From NCBI GenBank assembly GCA_019633425.1, contig WSUB01000001.1, positions 682,001 to 746,000 on the forward strand: a stretch of 64,000 nucleotides of DNA, written 5' to 3'. The DNA comes from Tulasnella sp. 424. Its lineage: Eukaryota; Basidiomycota; Agaricomycetes; Cantharellales; Tulasnellaceae. Of this stretch, positions 47,952 to 59,200 are shown in pieces; within the stretch, counting starts at the first letter, position 1; every line of letters begins with the position of its first letter. The translations under genes and the position numbers were made by a program. The notes beneath the pieces are model-generated. The model saw nothing but the letters and a program-made list of their open reading frames with translations. It did no database searches and was not told where the DNA came from.

Positions 47952-49472
47952 GGACGACTGAGTATTCAGTGGCAAACGAGGAGTCCAGTGAAAAGGAGGG
48001 GGGAGTCCTAAGTTCAGGTTCGAGAAATTTGAATGAAAGGGGCTCTAGTGAGGCAAAGTGGCGACATCCGTCGACCAGGCGATCCAGTCTTATAGAGGCC
48101 CGTGTTCGACGGTGGGACGGGTATTAGAATAACGCGAATTGTGAATAAATTGAGTAAAACTCGAAGATAAACGTGTATTTAAATTGCTTCTCGAACAGTG
48201 GCGAAAGGCAGACCTCGAGACGGGCGAGCGCCAGTCTGTTGTGGGCAGTCGGGCCTGTAAGGAAGTCTGATCCATGCGTTAATGGAACAATCGCACCGGT
48301 CAAAAAAATGTGATAAGAAGCGGTTATTTGAACTTTGCCAGAGTTCGCCGTGTCTGTAGGACGGGACCGCGATAACGAAGGAAATGATATTTATACGAAG
48401 CGGTGCCGGTACTACCCGGCAGTCTCGGCGGGTTAGTCGTTCCTTTCATGACGATTCGGTTCAAGAGACTTGTCATTGGACAATGCCTTGCAAGTCCTTG
48501 CCACGCGCCACTGATGAGCATTGGATAGGATATGGATCCCCCCCGGATGGAGCTGGAATTGACCGAGTGTGGAGGGGTTACACGAGGACGCCGGTTGGTG
48601 GGAAGCCAGATGCCATTGTAGGCAACTTTCACCGAGAAGGGCACGTTCTTTGCTTCGGCTAAGTCCCTTCACTAGTTATATCGTCACCCTCGCTAAAGTG
48701 CCTTCCATCATTGCTCGAAATTACCATGATGGGGTTGAAAGCGCTGTTTCATGGGGTGATTAAATGCAGTGAAGAGACCGGGGTGGGATTTGAAAGCGCC
48801 ATGCAAGGTCCCCGCATACAGACAATCTAAACCCCGTTGCACCAAGCCCAAAGCGACGCAAGTTTGTCTCTTCTTCTTTGGATCTTTTCGTTATATATCG
48901 AGCCACTCTGCGAATGATGGACTCACCCACTTCTTCTCTGTACCTCTCTGGGCTTTGTATCCATTTTAAATCATGGCCGTCCATGCGACTGGCTACGTAT
49001 CCGGAACTGCGATGGCCGGCTTTTAATTTCCCGCTATGATTCTCTAAGTTCGTTGCTGCTATGCCGCGCATCTATCAAGTCACCTCGGGGGATTTTCAAG
49101 CGTTCTGAGAGTCAGATATCGGGTGTTGCACACGTTTTAAAGTCAAGCCAATGACGGGACGGCCAGCGCTATGCCGATTCAACGGCGCGATGCTACAAAT
49201 ACAGGATGTACGCGACAGGGGAAGGAGGAGGGGAGAGTTGTGGATGCTGGTATGCACAGGGTGAAAAAAATTCCAGTGAAGAATGAATAGTGGACAACAG
49301 GAACTGGGTGGCTGAACGGGAGGTATTGGAACATCCAAAGGTCGAGTCTCAAAATCCGAGAATGCGGCCAGGCGAGAAATAACTGCGACTAGGGGCGCTT
49401 GACGCTTTCATTTGCTTCAATTCGCTGGCAGAGAACTGACGGGAAGGTTTCAGCATTCACCCCGGACGCGTC
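47952..49472. other. Intergenic, P450 upstream region
   Basis: 1521 bases. A minus-strand CTATAAGA near 48088-48095, about 140 nt before the P450 ATG, may be its TATA box. The rest holds only short frames without signatures. Confidence 0.45.
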
Positions 49473-49779
49473 TCATAAATTAGCCTTGCGTACCGATTCG
49501 CCTGTATGCTTCTTCATCTCTTCTTGCGCTCTCCGCAGTCTCCGCTTCCGGACAGAGAAGATAATTGTGCCGACTAGAAGCGCAATGACCATGATGGCTA
49601 ATAAGTTCAGGAACACAATCAATCATCAATGCCATCGCGCTTGGTCCGATCTGGCCGAAGACCTTACTTATTGCGAGTCCGACATAATTTGCAGCAGATA
49701 TGCTATTATTCAAGGAATGTGTTGCATCTGGATTGGAATCCTGTGACCGCTTGTTGAGCATTCCAGTGATCAAGGCCAT
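49473..49779 (-). CDS. Tiny single-pass membrane protein 1 (78 residues), unknown function
   Basis: Two exons, 49779-49668 and 49597-49473, joined over a 70-nt GT-AG intron (branch CTGAAC). Short polar N terminus (MALITGMLNKRSQDSNPDAT), then one transmembrane helix YVGLAITIMVIALLVGTIIF, followed by basic SVRKRRLRRAQEEMKKH. The positive-inside rule puts the C terminus in the cytosol. The intron splits a Thr codon after its first base inside the helix. The next gene has the same layout and the same intron position. No family recognised. An upstream exon extending the N terminus cannot be excluded. Confidence 0.65.
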
Positions 49780-50314
49780 GAAGTCGTTGAGGGTTCTGAA
49801 TCCAGTACTATGGACTTTGCTTTGAGAGGGACAAAAGACAAGACTTGAAACTTTGGAAAAAGAGCGACAGACAAAAGAGCGTGTGGCGAGGGTAAATTTG
49901 GGGGACGACGAAAGACGATTGCGGGATCGGGACTCTGACGACCACCGTCTTAAGAAGAAACAGCTTCAGGGTTCTCGGGCTTCGAAACGCCCTTAGAGGT
50001 TCGGACTTCGAGCTCTCTCATGCCCTGTCCCCTCGCAACAGCAGCGCCTGGGCAGCAACGAATGCGCCTGGGGCCCGATTTTATTTTTACATGGCGCGAG
50101 GCGCCTCGAAAGCAAATGAGCGAATGTGGGGTGGTCTATTTCTGACAGTACCAAGGACGCCCAAGCCAGCATTACAGCAAGTCTCCACTGCGATTATAAT
50201 ACATATCGAACACAGGACATCGCGCGTTTGGCACATCTGAAATGAACGTACCGACTATCAGTTATCTCATCAGTGCACATTTCCGTCAGGGGCAGACTAA
50301 CCTCGTCCTCTGCG
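49780..50314. other. Intergenic between the two tiny membrane-protein genes
   Basis: 535 bases containing the promoter of gene 1 and the 3' UTR of gene 2. Purine-rich near 49830-49900. Nothing else recognised. Confidence 0.5.
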
Positions 50315-50637
50315 TTACACGAGCTGACCCATGCTCTTATATGAATCCGTGATCCTGGCACGCTTACGCTTGTCAAGGACGCATAGGACAGCGAGAACCG
50401 AAAAGACGATGGCGACAGCTACGTGAGTAGTTACGTTCAAATCAGCTTTCATGAACAGGTAGCGGAGCACCGAGAGCTGGGGAACGCACTGATGATAAGA
50501 CCAATATTGGTGGCGATCTCGCTAGGGTCGGCCTTCTGGCCAGCGAACTCGGCCGCAGGAGCTCGTCGAGCTAGGGTAGTCGAGTCGTTCGTCACGTCTT
50601 TAGTAGCACCGAGGATTTGAGCGATGGCGGATTCCAT
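50315..50637 (-). CDS. Tiny single-pass membrane protein 2 (83 residues), paralogue of its neighbour
   Basis: Two exons, 50637-50490 and 50418-50315, with a 71-nt intron. N terminus MESAIAQILGATKDVTNDST, polar linker with ARRAPAAEF, then the helix IGLIITVAIVFSVLAVLCVL and a basic tail DKRKRARITDSYKSMGQLV. Splicing cuts the Thr codon of the IGLIIT motif after its first base, exactly as in the VGLAIT motif of the neighbour. That and the shared order (linker, helix, basic tail, about 80 residues) argue for tandem duplication despite low residue identity. No signal peptide. Function unknown; a small membrane regulator or adaptor is only a guess. Confidence 0.68.
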
Positions 50638-50952
50638 TCTTGAATAGGAACGATTGAATGAATGTAATAATGCGGTGGATTGGAGTGAACGTTGGTAACG
50701 AAAGAAAACAGGAAAAAAAGGCTGAACCAGTCAGCAAAGAGAAAGCAAAGAGGGGAGGTTGAAGAGGGAAAAAAAAAGCGGTGACACCGGTGACAGCGAT
50801 GAGCAGAAAGCGGTTTCCTTTCAGACCAGTCTGGTAGTGAGGGGTTACCACGGTTCCACGGTTCGGTCTACGGCGCTGTGCCTCGTGGTCGACAGCCACC
50901 ACCGGCGAGCCCGCTCAACTTCCCTTTCAAGGCCAGGGGCCAAAGATTAACG
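50638..50952. promoter_or_regulatory. Divergent promoter tiny membrane protein 2 / CDK8
   Basis: 315 bases shared by two divergent genes. A-rich (a run of eight A near 50770) but without a defined element. Confidence 0.4.
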
Positions 50953-52519
50953 ATGCAAACCGACACTATGCGTCTGTACCGCGCTCAGCGTGATAGCGCC
51001 CGTAAACCGGTCAATGTCAAGTACGCTATCCTGGGCTTTATATCCTCGGGAACGTATGGACGAGTGTACAAAGCAATGTCAAGAGATGACGGCGAAGGCC
51101 AGCTTTACGCTATCAAAAAATTCAAACCGGACAAAGAAGGCGAAATGCCAACCTATACCGGCGTAACTCAAAGTGCTGCTCGAGAGATCGCCGTGAGCCG
51201 CGTGGTGCAAGATTCTCCGAAGTGTACACTGACACCATATGCCTAAGTTGAATAGGGAGATCAAGCATGAGAATATCATTGCTCTACGTGAGGTTATGCT
51301 GGAAGAGAAATCCATTTACATGGTCTTTGAGTACGCGGAACACGACTTTTTGGTTAGTGTGGTTTTCCTGTGGCTCAAGAGCTTCTTCTAACTGGCAAAT
51401 TCTATAAACTCTTTAACGTTCAGCAAGTGATCCACCACCATGCCACAGGTCTCATACGTGCCGTCCCTGGACCTGTCCTCAAGTCTCTCATGTTCCAACT
51501 TCTCAACGGAGTCCAATACCTCCATTCCTCCCACATCCTTCATCGAGATCTGAAGCCCGCCAATATTCTCATCACCTCGAAGGGCGTCGTCAAGATTGGT
51601 GATCTTGGTCTGGCACGACTAGTTCAAAACCCACTGCAGCCCCTATCCTATGGCGACAAGGTCGTCGTTACAATTTGGTATCGAGCCCCCGAACTGTTAA
51701 TGGGCGCCCGGCATTACACCAAAGCGATCGACTGTTGGGCCATAGGTTGCATTCTGGGTGAGATGCTGAGCCTACGACCTATGTTTAAGGGAGAAGAAGC
51801 CAAGTTGGACTCCAAGAAGAACGTCCCATTCCAGAGAGACCAGGTGGTGAAGATAGTGGAAATCCTAGGAACCCCAGATCGTATGTCGACGCAACTTATC
51901 CTTGGCGTCTTACAACGAGGCTGACTGGATGGTCCTTGTACTTGTAGCTGGACGTTGGCCCGGTCTCGTGCATATGCCGGAATATGGAAGTCTAGCTCGC
52001 ATCGAACGGTAAGACAGCTCCTTTTATGATCCATTGCGTATGACAAATCCCTATGTGTCTCCTTTAGGTACAAACCAGCGTTGGCCGGTTGGTGCCGAGG
52101 AAAAGCTTTAAGTGCCGCTGGCGTTGAATTTATGAACCAGCTCCTCGATTATAACCCTTCGAGTCGACTGAATGCAAGAGAAGCGTTACAACATCGTTGG
52201 TTCCTGGAAGATCCGGTACCCACCGCAAAGTGAGTTTGGCTTCCTTACTCCAGCAACGAACCTTTCATCCTGAGAACTGTCATACAGCGCTTTTGCTACG
52301 GTCCTTCCTCAGAACGCTTACCCAATGCGGCGCGTCTCGAACGACGAGGCGACGAATATGGTCGCGGCAACGGCCTCTCGGGCACCGACAGGTAATTCGT
52401 ACAGCGGATTCCCGAGATTGACCGGCGTTGCTGGTGGCACGAACGTACAGGGAACCGGCGGTGGTGCAGGAAGTGGGGGATCGACCACTACTGCTAGGAA
52501 GAGAGCACGTCTGGAGTAG
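50953..52519 (+). CDS. SSN3: Cyclin-dependent kinase 8 (Ssn3/Srb10), Mediator kinase
   Basis: Ser/Thr kinase of the Mediator CDK8 module, which phosphorylates RNA polymerase II and transcription factors. Start ATG 50953 ([20 protein letters not shown]). Kinase motifs in order: [12 protein letters not shown] (Gly-rich loop), [13 protein letters not shown] (Lys), the PSTAIRE-equivalent [48 protein letters not shown] (DLG as in CDK8 rather than DFG), [20 protein letters not shown], and [19 protein letters not shown]. In the family this helix usually reads SMSACRE; here it is SAARE. The C terminus is Gly/Thr/Asn-rich and ends [11 protein letters not shown], a likely nuclear signal. Six or more introns, all in phase; the exon joins at 51194/51254 and 51352/51424 were needed to restore helix C and the hinge. 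Confidence 0.93.
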
Positions 52520-53125
52520 GAGTTGTTACCTTAGGCCATTTCCGTTTGATACACGTGTACTTTATCATCTGAACCACGACTAGCCTTCTCGATCTCTTGC
52601 ACCCTCGCCGATCGCGTCCTTGAGCAAGACGAGTGGGCGACTTCAGGAGGCGCGGGTCGTCTCAACATCTTCGTTTCTAGATGGTAGCGTTCCATTACTA
52701 TTTCTGTGCTGTGGTTCCCCTCTAAACTCAAAGAAGCTCTGTCCCACGTCAACATTGATCATATTATGATTATATCTCATCGCTACCACAAAGTTCGGTC
52801 CACCGTTTAAACTCAGCCTTCCGCGGTTCGTTTGGGACCATGCGTGCACAACCGGATATTTGGACGGGATCGCGTGGGACACGCTATGTATATTCGCTGC
52901 AGTCTGAAGGAGCTAATTGCTGTGGAAATGCACGGGTTCGAGGAATAGACGCTGGAAAGTATGGTTAGCCTAGCTCACAGTTGAACCTTGGCGTGAACTA
53001 ACCAGCTTCGCAAGGTGCCCGGTCTGTAAGCTGCTATCTGGATCTTTCAAGAATACCAATGCTTTGACAGTAATGCGTGACAAAATCCATGCTTCGAAGA
53101 TACCAGTAACTGGGTTATGGGAGGA
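52520..53125. other. Intergenic, convergent CDK8 / Gag-like gene
   Basis: 606 bases. A minus-strand frame 52643-52882 begins with GTG and has no signature. No long terminal repeat or target-site duplication is apparent beside the Gag-like gene. Confidence 0.45.
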
Positions 53126-53975
53126 TTAGCTACCGACTGGATCAAAGGACCAGCGCGACTTGCCTCCTGATTCGTCCATCCAAGTCGCCTGGATAGTTCC
53201 ATCACGCTGAATGATCCAAGGCGTAGGATCTAACCCCTCTACATCGCCTAACGGAGGCGTCGACGGCCCTGTACCACCAGTCGACGCGGGCCAGGCTACA
53301 CCGCGTCCAAACATCAAGCCTATACTTTGTGACTTTGAGTTCTAGTAGATTGCGCGTGAGCCAGACGGAGCGACGGCAAACAGATTCTGGACATACCAGG
53401 GTTGCCACACTTTGCCGTATATCAGAGTAAACAGCGCGGACTCTGAGCGCTGCTTTGTCGTCGGATGAAAGAACGTATACGCCTTTGACACAGCTGACGA
53501 ACTCTGGTGCAGATTGCGAGATGTACGACGCTCTGATCACACCGTCAATGATGTATGGCTTCTTGTGCGGAGATCCAGCTCGTGAAAGAATCGACGGAGC
53601 GATCGACGGAGACGTCGTTACAGTAACGGTCCCAGAGCTTCGAATGAGATTAGTTCCCTACTAGTCTTGTCCGCTAAGTCTTGACCTTACTCACCTCGCT
53701 GAGCTAATAGAGTCGTTTTCGCGGAATGAAAACTCCTCGAGTAAGACATTTTTGAGCGCGTTCCAATCTCGCTGAACCGAGTAATCGAGGCTCTCGTACC
53801 ACCGTCGAGCCGGTCCGTCGAATCGAGTTGAGGCATAGCCAGCGATCCAATCGTAGTCCCAAGCTTTGCCTGCGTAGAAAGCGTGCGTTCTGACTAGTCG
53901 AATGAAGGTCTCACAGGAGACGCCTTCATGTTCCCCGCTGAAGAGGCATTCGTCGTGGGCCATTGGAGTCGACAT
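53126..53975 (-). CDS. Domesticated retrotransposon Gag-like protein (242 residues)
   Basis: Three exons, 53975-53695, 53637-53397 and 53332-53126, with 57- and 64-nt GT-AG introns, all in phase. The N-terminal domain has the retrotrans-gag pattern: ETFIRLVRTHAFYAGKAWD, then DWIAGYASTRFDGPARRWYE, then WNALKNVLLEEFSFRE. The C-terminal half, with PYIIDGVIRASYISQSAPEF and GTIQATWMDESGGKSRWSFD, is not part of Gag proper and resembles accessory regions of similar stand-alone mushroom proteins. There is no zinc knuckle, protease or reverse transcriptase around it. An intact frame with spliceosomal introns indicates a host gene rather than a live element. Function unknown. Confidence 0.72.
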
Positions 53976-54306
53976 TCTTGAGGTTTCTAAGGTGAGGGGC
54001 CCGGGGTCTTGAGGCAGGCGTCATCTTATGTACAGCAGCTCGTCAGACCTTTGCCCGCCTGCTCTTTTGCGATGTTGCCATGACTGTCTTGCGTTTTGTC
54101 AACGTCCTCTTTGTACCTTTGTCGTCCCAGGCTGACTGGGGGCTCGACATCTCTGGCTGAGTGGTTCGCACGGTTGGGAATCCGAAAACTCAGCCTTCGC
54201 AAGTTCGCCCTCCTTGCTACCTGGATTCCTGTCAGTACATTATACATTCCGGTACGATTCAAAGAATGAATGTGGCATAATTCACGAATTCTGATGTCGG
54301 ACCCAC
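53976..54306. other. Divergent promoter Gag-like / b5-reductase-like
   Basis: 331 bases without recognisable features. Confidence 0.4.
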
Positions 54307-55509
54307 ATGTCTCAGATAATGCAGAGACCAACCCGACCTCTCACCTCGCGACCACCAAAACCGGTGTCTCGTCCCGTGAAGATAGCCTTCGCAGCTGGCG
54401 GTCTTGTTTTATCAGCAGCTACATTGGGACTCGTGCTATATGAAGTCTCTGGAGGGTTCACGCCCTCTCGGAGCGCGGCAACTTCAGGCTCATTACCACT
54501 TTCGACTTCCCACTTTACGCCCGTTCAAGTGGTCTCAAGTGAAAAATCAGATAGCCTCGGCCAACACAAACTCATCAAACTTAAGCTCGCAAGGGAACTG
54601 ACACCACCATCCAGTACGGTTGCACCCGTATTCTCGGTGTATCTAAAGGACTCCGATATTCAGGTCGAGAGAGCCTATACTCCCTTGAAGGGACTAGATG
54701 AAAATGGGGAGATGCTTTTCTGGGTGAAACGTTACGAACACGGAGAGGTTGGACGTTGGTTCCATAGACAGAAGGTGGGGGAGCAGGTCGAGATCCGAGG
54801 GCCTATGAGAACATTGGACTGGGAGGATGGGAAATGGGATGAAGTCGTTTTGGTAGGAGCTGAAGTGCCTCACGATGTGATCACGTCTTTACGTTGCCAT
54901 CCGTTTTGTGCTAGATTTCGGGAGGGACAGGAATTACTCCATTCTACCAGCTTCTTCACAATGTGTTCACCCGAACGGGAGACCAAAAGTCCTCTTCAGA
55001 AAAGGTTCCTTTGCCTCGTGACACGCACTTCACACTTATGCACGCTTCTCGCTCCGTCGAGACGTTACCGCCGCCGGTTATCTTGGATGATCTTCAAAAA
55101 TGGGCAAGGGATAATCCGGATAGACTATCCCTTTGCCTCTATGTGGACGCGAAGGAAGGCGATCCAAGCACTTCGAAGGACGTTCGACCAGGGCGAATTA
55201 ATGCGAAAACCATCCAAGAGGTCCGGGAACAGCGTAAATTGGTGAAACAACCAACGTGGCTAGAATGGCTACGGGGAACAGCAACTGGACCCGACAGGAA
55301 TAAGAAGGTTCTCTTCGTTGTTTGTGGACCGGAACCGTAAGTGTGACGAAGCTGCGGTGTGACGCGGAGTCTGACGTGTTCAAACGCATTGCCATAGGAT
55401 GATAACGGACATTAGTGGGTCGAGATTAGGGAGGCCACCAAGTGATGGAGCAGCAGGAGGGGTGTTGGGCAATATGGGCTATCGGGCAGAAGAGGTCCGT
55501 AAACTATAG
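54307..55509 (+). CDS. NADH-cytochrome b5 reductase-like FAD protein, mitochondrial (Cyc2-like)
   Basis: Flavin oxidoreductase of the FR type. N terminus is Arg/Pro-rich with one membrane helix IAFAAGGLVLSAATLGLVLY, fitting inner-membrane anchoring. FAD-binding motif ERAYTPLKG (RxYTPL) and GEVGRWFHRQKVGEQVEIRG follow. Splicing over about 54850-54912 gives DEVVLISGGTGITPFYQLLH, the NAD(P)-binding GGTGITP. VLFVVCGPEPMITD is the C-terminal CGPxPM motif, itself formed across the intron at about 55338-55398. It ends AEEVRKL. The joined protein carries a longer insertion between the NAD motif and CGPEP than b5 reductases usually have. Yeast Cyc2, which helps attach haem to cytochrome c, has this design; that role is inference, a plain b5 reductase the alternative. 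Only 65 bases separate its stop from the convergent Yos1 gene. Confidence 0.85.
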
Positions 55510-55574
55510 GCTCGTGAGGGTGCGGAGTGAGGTGCCGGGTCAGGATCGCCGAGCGCGGCAAACGCCAGGCGTCT

Positions 55575-55969
55575 TCATCCGAGTAATAATTCGTACATTA
55601 TTACGAGTATGTTTATGCCGATTAGAGGTACTGCCAGGGAGCGAAGCATTGTCAGCGGGCCTACACGTGCCAGAACAAGTGGCTTTTGCTTACTTCGCAT
55701 CAATGTCCGCACAGCGCCAATGAGATTGACAAGTCGGGCTTTCACACCAGGCATTCCATCCACTCCGAAGCCAGATTGGTCGTATGATGGTCCTACGGGC
55801 TGATTCGACGACCAGCCAACTGCGAAACGTAGAATGCACGTCAGCCAGCTGAACCGATGAAAGGCTACGGCAAACGCGTACTTCGAGCAAGAAACCGATC
55901 CTCGCTGAGGACGGCAATACCGTTTATCATCAATATAGCAGCATAGACGAAGCTTGTGAGGAAGAACAT
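55575..55969 (-). CDS. YOS1: Yos1/IER3IP1-like ER-Golgi transport protein
   Basis: Small ER/COPII-vesicle membrane protein of 89 residues required for ER-to-Golgi transport. Three exons join to MFFLTSFVYAAILMINGIAV, LSEDRFLARIGWSSNQPVG, GVKARLVNLIGAVRTLMR and IPLIGINILVIMYELLLG. Both terminal hydrophobic helices and the central VKARLVNLI...VRTLMRIPLI signature match the family closely. Both introns interrupt Ile codons after the first base. Divergent from the REEP-like gene, also an ER membrane protein. Confidence 0.94.
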
Positions 55970-56204
55970 GTCCGCTTGCTTTGGACGTGTCGCGGTTTTT
56001 GGTGGTCTAGGTGGTAATTAGGTCAAAGTGAACTCTGGGAATTACAAATGAAGCCAAACTTTTTCGCCTGCACGCGTATCAGCGCTTCTCCCTGGCATCC
56101 TGCAGGCAGTCAAAACCTTGATGCATTGTCACCTCCAATAGATCCATGCTCCCATCTCTTCTCATCTCCTCTAGTCTCTCCGCACCTCTTCTTCATCCAG
56201 CCAC
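55970..56204. promoter_or_regulatory. Bidirectional promoter Yos1 / REEP-like
   Basis: 235 bases between the starts of two ER membrane-protein genes; C/T-rich toward the REEP side (TCTTCTCATCTCC-like). No specific element recognised. Confidence 0.45.
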
Positions 56205-59200
56205 ATGATTCACGCCCTGCTACGATTGACATTGCTGGCCGTCAATGTCCTTGACACCTTCAAGATACTTCAGCCACCTAAACCGAGAAAAGGCGGCACA
56301 GAGCCTTCAGCCCGAGCACTGGCGGCTCGAAAACGGGGGATGAAGGGCACCCTCTGCGTATGGATTGTTACGGTGAGTGCTCCGCATGTGATGAGGTGCT
56401 GGGTGTCCGTGCTGAACAACGCTCTGGAATTAGGCGTGTTGGCTCTCCGTCGAGAGCATCAGCGATAGGACTGTGATCTACCTGACTCCATTCTACAATG
56501 AGATCAAGACGCTTTGCTTTATGTTCCTCATCTTCTCGAGATCTTCGGTAAGTACGATCCCCACAGCTAATGAGTCGCAGTTGATATTGAAAGCGACGCC
56601 GCCTCACATGACGTAGGGTGCAGAACCGATTCTCCTCAAAGTGATACGCCCTCTCTTAAGACCGTATATTCAAACGATCGACTCTATGTTGGAGCTGCTG
56701 TTTATGGTCGCGGCGTTTGTCTTGGACCTGGTGTCTGTACCCGCCATTCTCCTCCGAGACCGCTGGGAAGCCTTCTCTGCAGCAGCTGCAGCAGATAAAG
56801 AGTCGGAAGCTCAGGAACACGAAGCTCGCGTCGGCGTCCAACGACCTCGTCGTGTTACCGTGTTCTCATTTTGGCGCGACGTTGTACGAGAGGAGCCGGA
56901 AGCTGTAGAGGACGACGCGCTACCTCAAGCTGGGCTCCCGGCAGAACGCGCCAGCGATACCGAATCAGATAATGCGTCCTTGGAGAAACCCCCGGCGTCT
57001 AAATCACCAAGATCTTCCACAGCTAAACCAACTCAGACGACGCGAAACAGTGCAGGGGCGCCCGCGCCGTTTGTTCCACCTGTTACCCTCCTCAGCACCG
57101 TCGCAACGCCAGCAAAGCCACCCATCGACCCCAAACGTGCCGAAGCGACGGTCCGACAAGCTCAGGCGATCTACGACGAGATCGAGGATGCGCAAGAGAA
57201 CGTGCGCCAGCGAATGCGGGCCAGAAAGGAACAGCAGGTTTCGAGACCTGCGAGCGGTAGTCGTTCCGTGTCTGATGGCTCCACTACTCGAGGTCGTGGA
57301 AAGCCCATTGCAAGCTCCACGAGAGGGGACGCATCCGGCAGTAGTGGATCACCAACATCAGCATTGCACACCGGTGTTTCGCCATCAGATCCGGCTGTGA
57401 ACGTGAATCCGTTCATCTCGTCGCCTCCCCCACAGCAATCTTTTCCCACAAAGCCCACTCAGTCCCATCCACAAACTATCCCACCATATTCGTATGTCCC
57501 GGCCCCTCCGCCTGTCCCAGCCCCTCCGCCAGAGGTGATCTCCCACACTCAACATGCATCAGAACCACCATCATCCCCAGAAATACAGAAGCCTCTGCCT
57601 CTCTCACCGTTCGCTACTATCCCTTCTACTTCACAAACTCCGGCAAGCGCCCGCTTCCCATCCCAACGTGCTCCCAGCTCTGCTCAAGATCCACTAGCGG
57701 GGATAGATATCGACGCGTATTTCAGTACGATCGGCTCTCCTCGTGGCCAGCGGGCTGTCCCGGATCCCACACATAATGCTCCAGCACGGGGGATCTTAGG
57801 CCGACCACGCCCTCAGCACCTGGACTCTGAAAAACTCGCCAATCACCCGGCTACTTCTGTTGAGTTGTTGAAGCCCGACACTCCATCCGAAACGCCACCT
57901 AGTCCGCCATCTCAGTATCTCGGTCGTCCATCACATAACACCCCGACCAGACCTCAAATACCTGGTTCGGCTCCAGCAAAGACTCCATTGGCTCCGGGTG
58001 GCTTTGGGTGGCACGATAACAGCCAACGGGCTGAAACAAACGACGAGGATGAAGAAGACGAGGCCGAGGACGAGGACGGAGATGACGACAAGGACTCGCT
58101 TGGTCCGAATGATAGCATCAGTGTGCGAGGCCTTCGACCTGCAGGCGAATCTCGTGATCCAGCACTGCCACCCGATTCCCGACCATCGACGATCTTCGAG
58201 TTCGACCAGTTGAAGAAGCAGGTAGAGGATGAAGAGGCAGCGGAAATTCGGGCATACGCTCAAGCTTTGGCCACTCTTGGAATCACCAATGGCAATGGAG
58301 CTCTTGGCTTAACGGCTGCTCATCCCGATAATTCAGGGGGAGCTAACGCAGCTCTTAGGATGTCGGTGAACTTACCAGGACACTTTCCAATGTCGCCTGG
58401 GTTCCAGCCCAAGGAGATTACTCCTCTTCCTCAGGCCGAACAGAAAGTTCAGGCAGCTCCGCCAAGACCAATTCCAAGGGAGCACCCTGCTCCAACCAGG
58501 CCTCAGGATAACCTCAACGTACCGCACGCCGAACCATCGAGGAGGAGTCAAGAAATTCAGCTACACCAAAGGAATCCCACTCCGACTAGGCCTCAGGACA
58601 ACCTCAACGTACCGCCCGTCGAACCATCGAGAAGGAGTCAAGAGGTTCCGCAACACCAAAGGAATCCTGCTCCCATCAGGCCTCAGGATAACCTCAACGT
58701 ACCGCCCGTCGAACCATCGAGGAGGAGTCAAGAGGTTCAGCAACACCAAAGGAATCCCTCTGGCACCGAACCTCACGCCAAGGAGCCGAAGAAGGCTGCG
58801 GGAGAAGGTCAAAGTGGAAACATGCCTCAACCCTTCATCCCCCCGTCCATCGTGTCGAACACTGGGACAGTTAAGCCGCCTCCGCCTGCATCGACGATCG
58901 TCCGGAACCGTATGGAGTCGAGACCGCCAACCGTAGAGGCGAGGGTTCCACCGACCGTGCAGGCTAACACACGCCCCGTCCAAGCGAAACCAGAAGCCCC
59001 TCCTCAACCTGCTCCCAAGCCGCAACCGCGACCTAATTCCAGTGCATCCCAGCGCCAACGTTCGGGACAACCTCCAACAAGTTTCAACTATCAGAGGCAT
59101 GGATCAGGTCCCGACTCCATCCAGGCGATGACCGAGCAATTTGTTGAGACAATCAGTCCGCCTGCGGTCTCGACTTCTTTGCCAAGATCATATGAGAGGA

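Noticed and set aside
52643..52882. Minus-strand frame of 79 codons beside the Gag-like gene, possibly a remnant of the same element
   Set aside because: It starts with GTG, shows no Gag or Pol pattern and has no junction linking it to the Gag-like gene.
58561..59100. 179-codon minus-strand ORF
   Set aside because: It is the antisense of the repetitive REEP-like tail; its apparent repeats mirror the 90-bp minisatellite.
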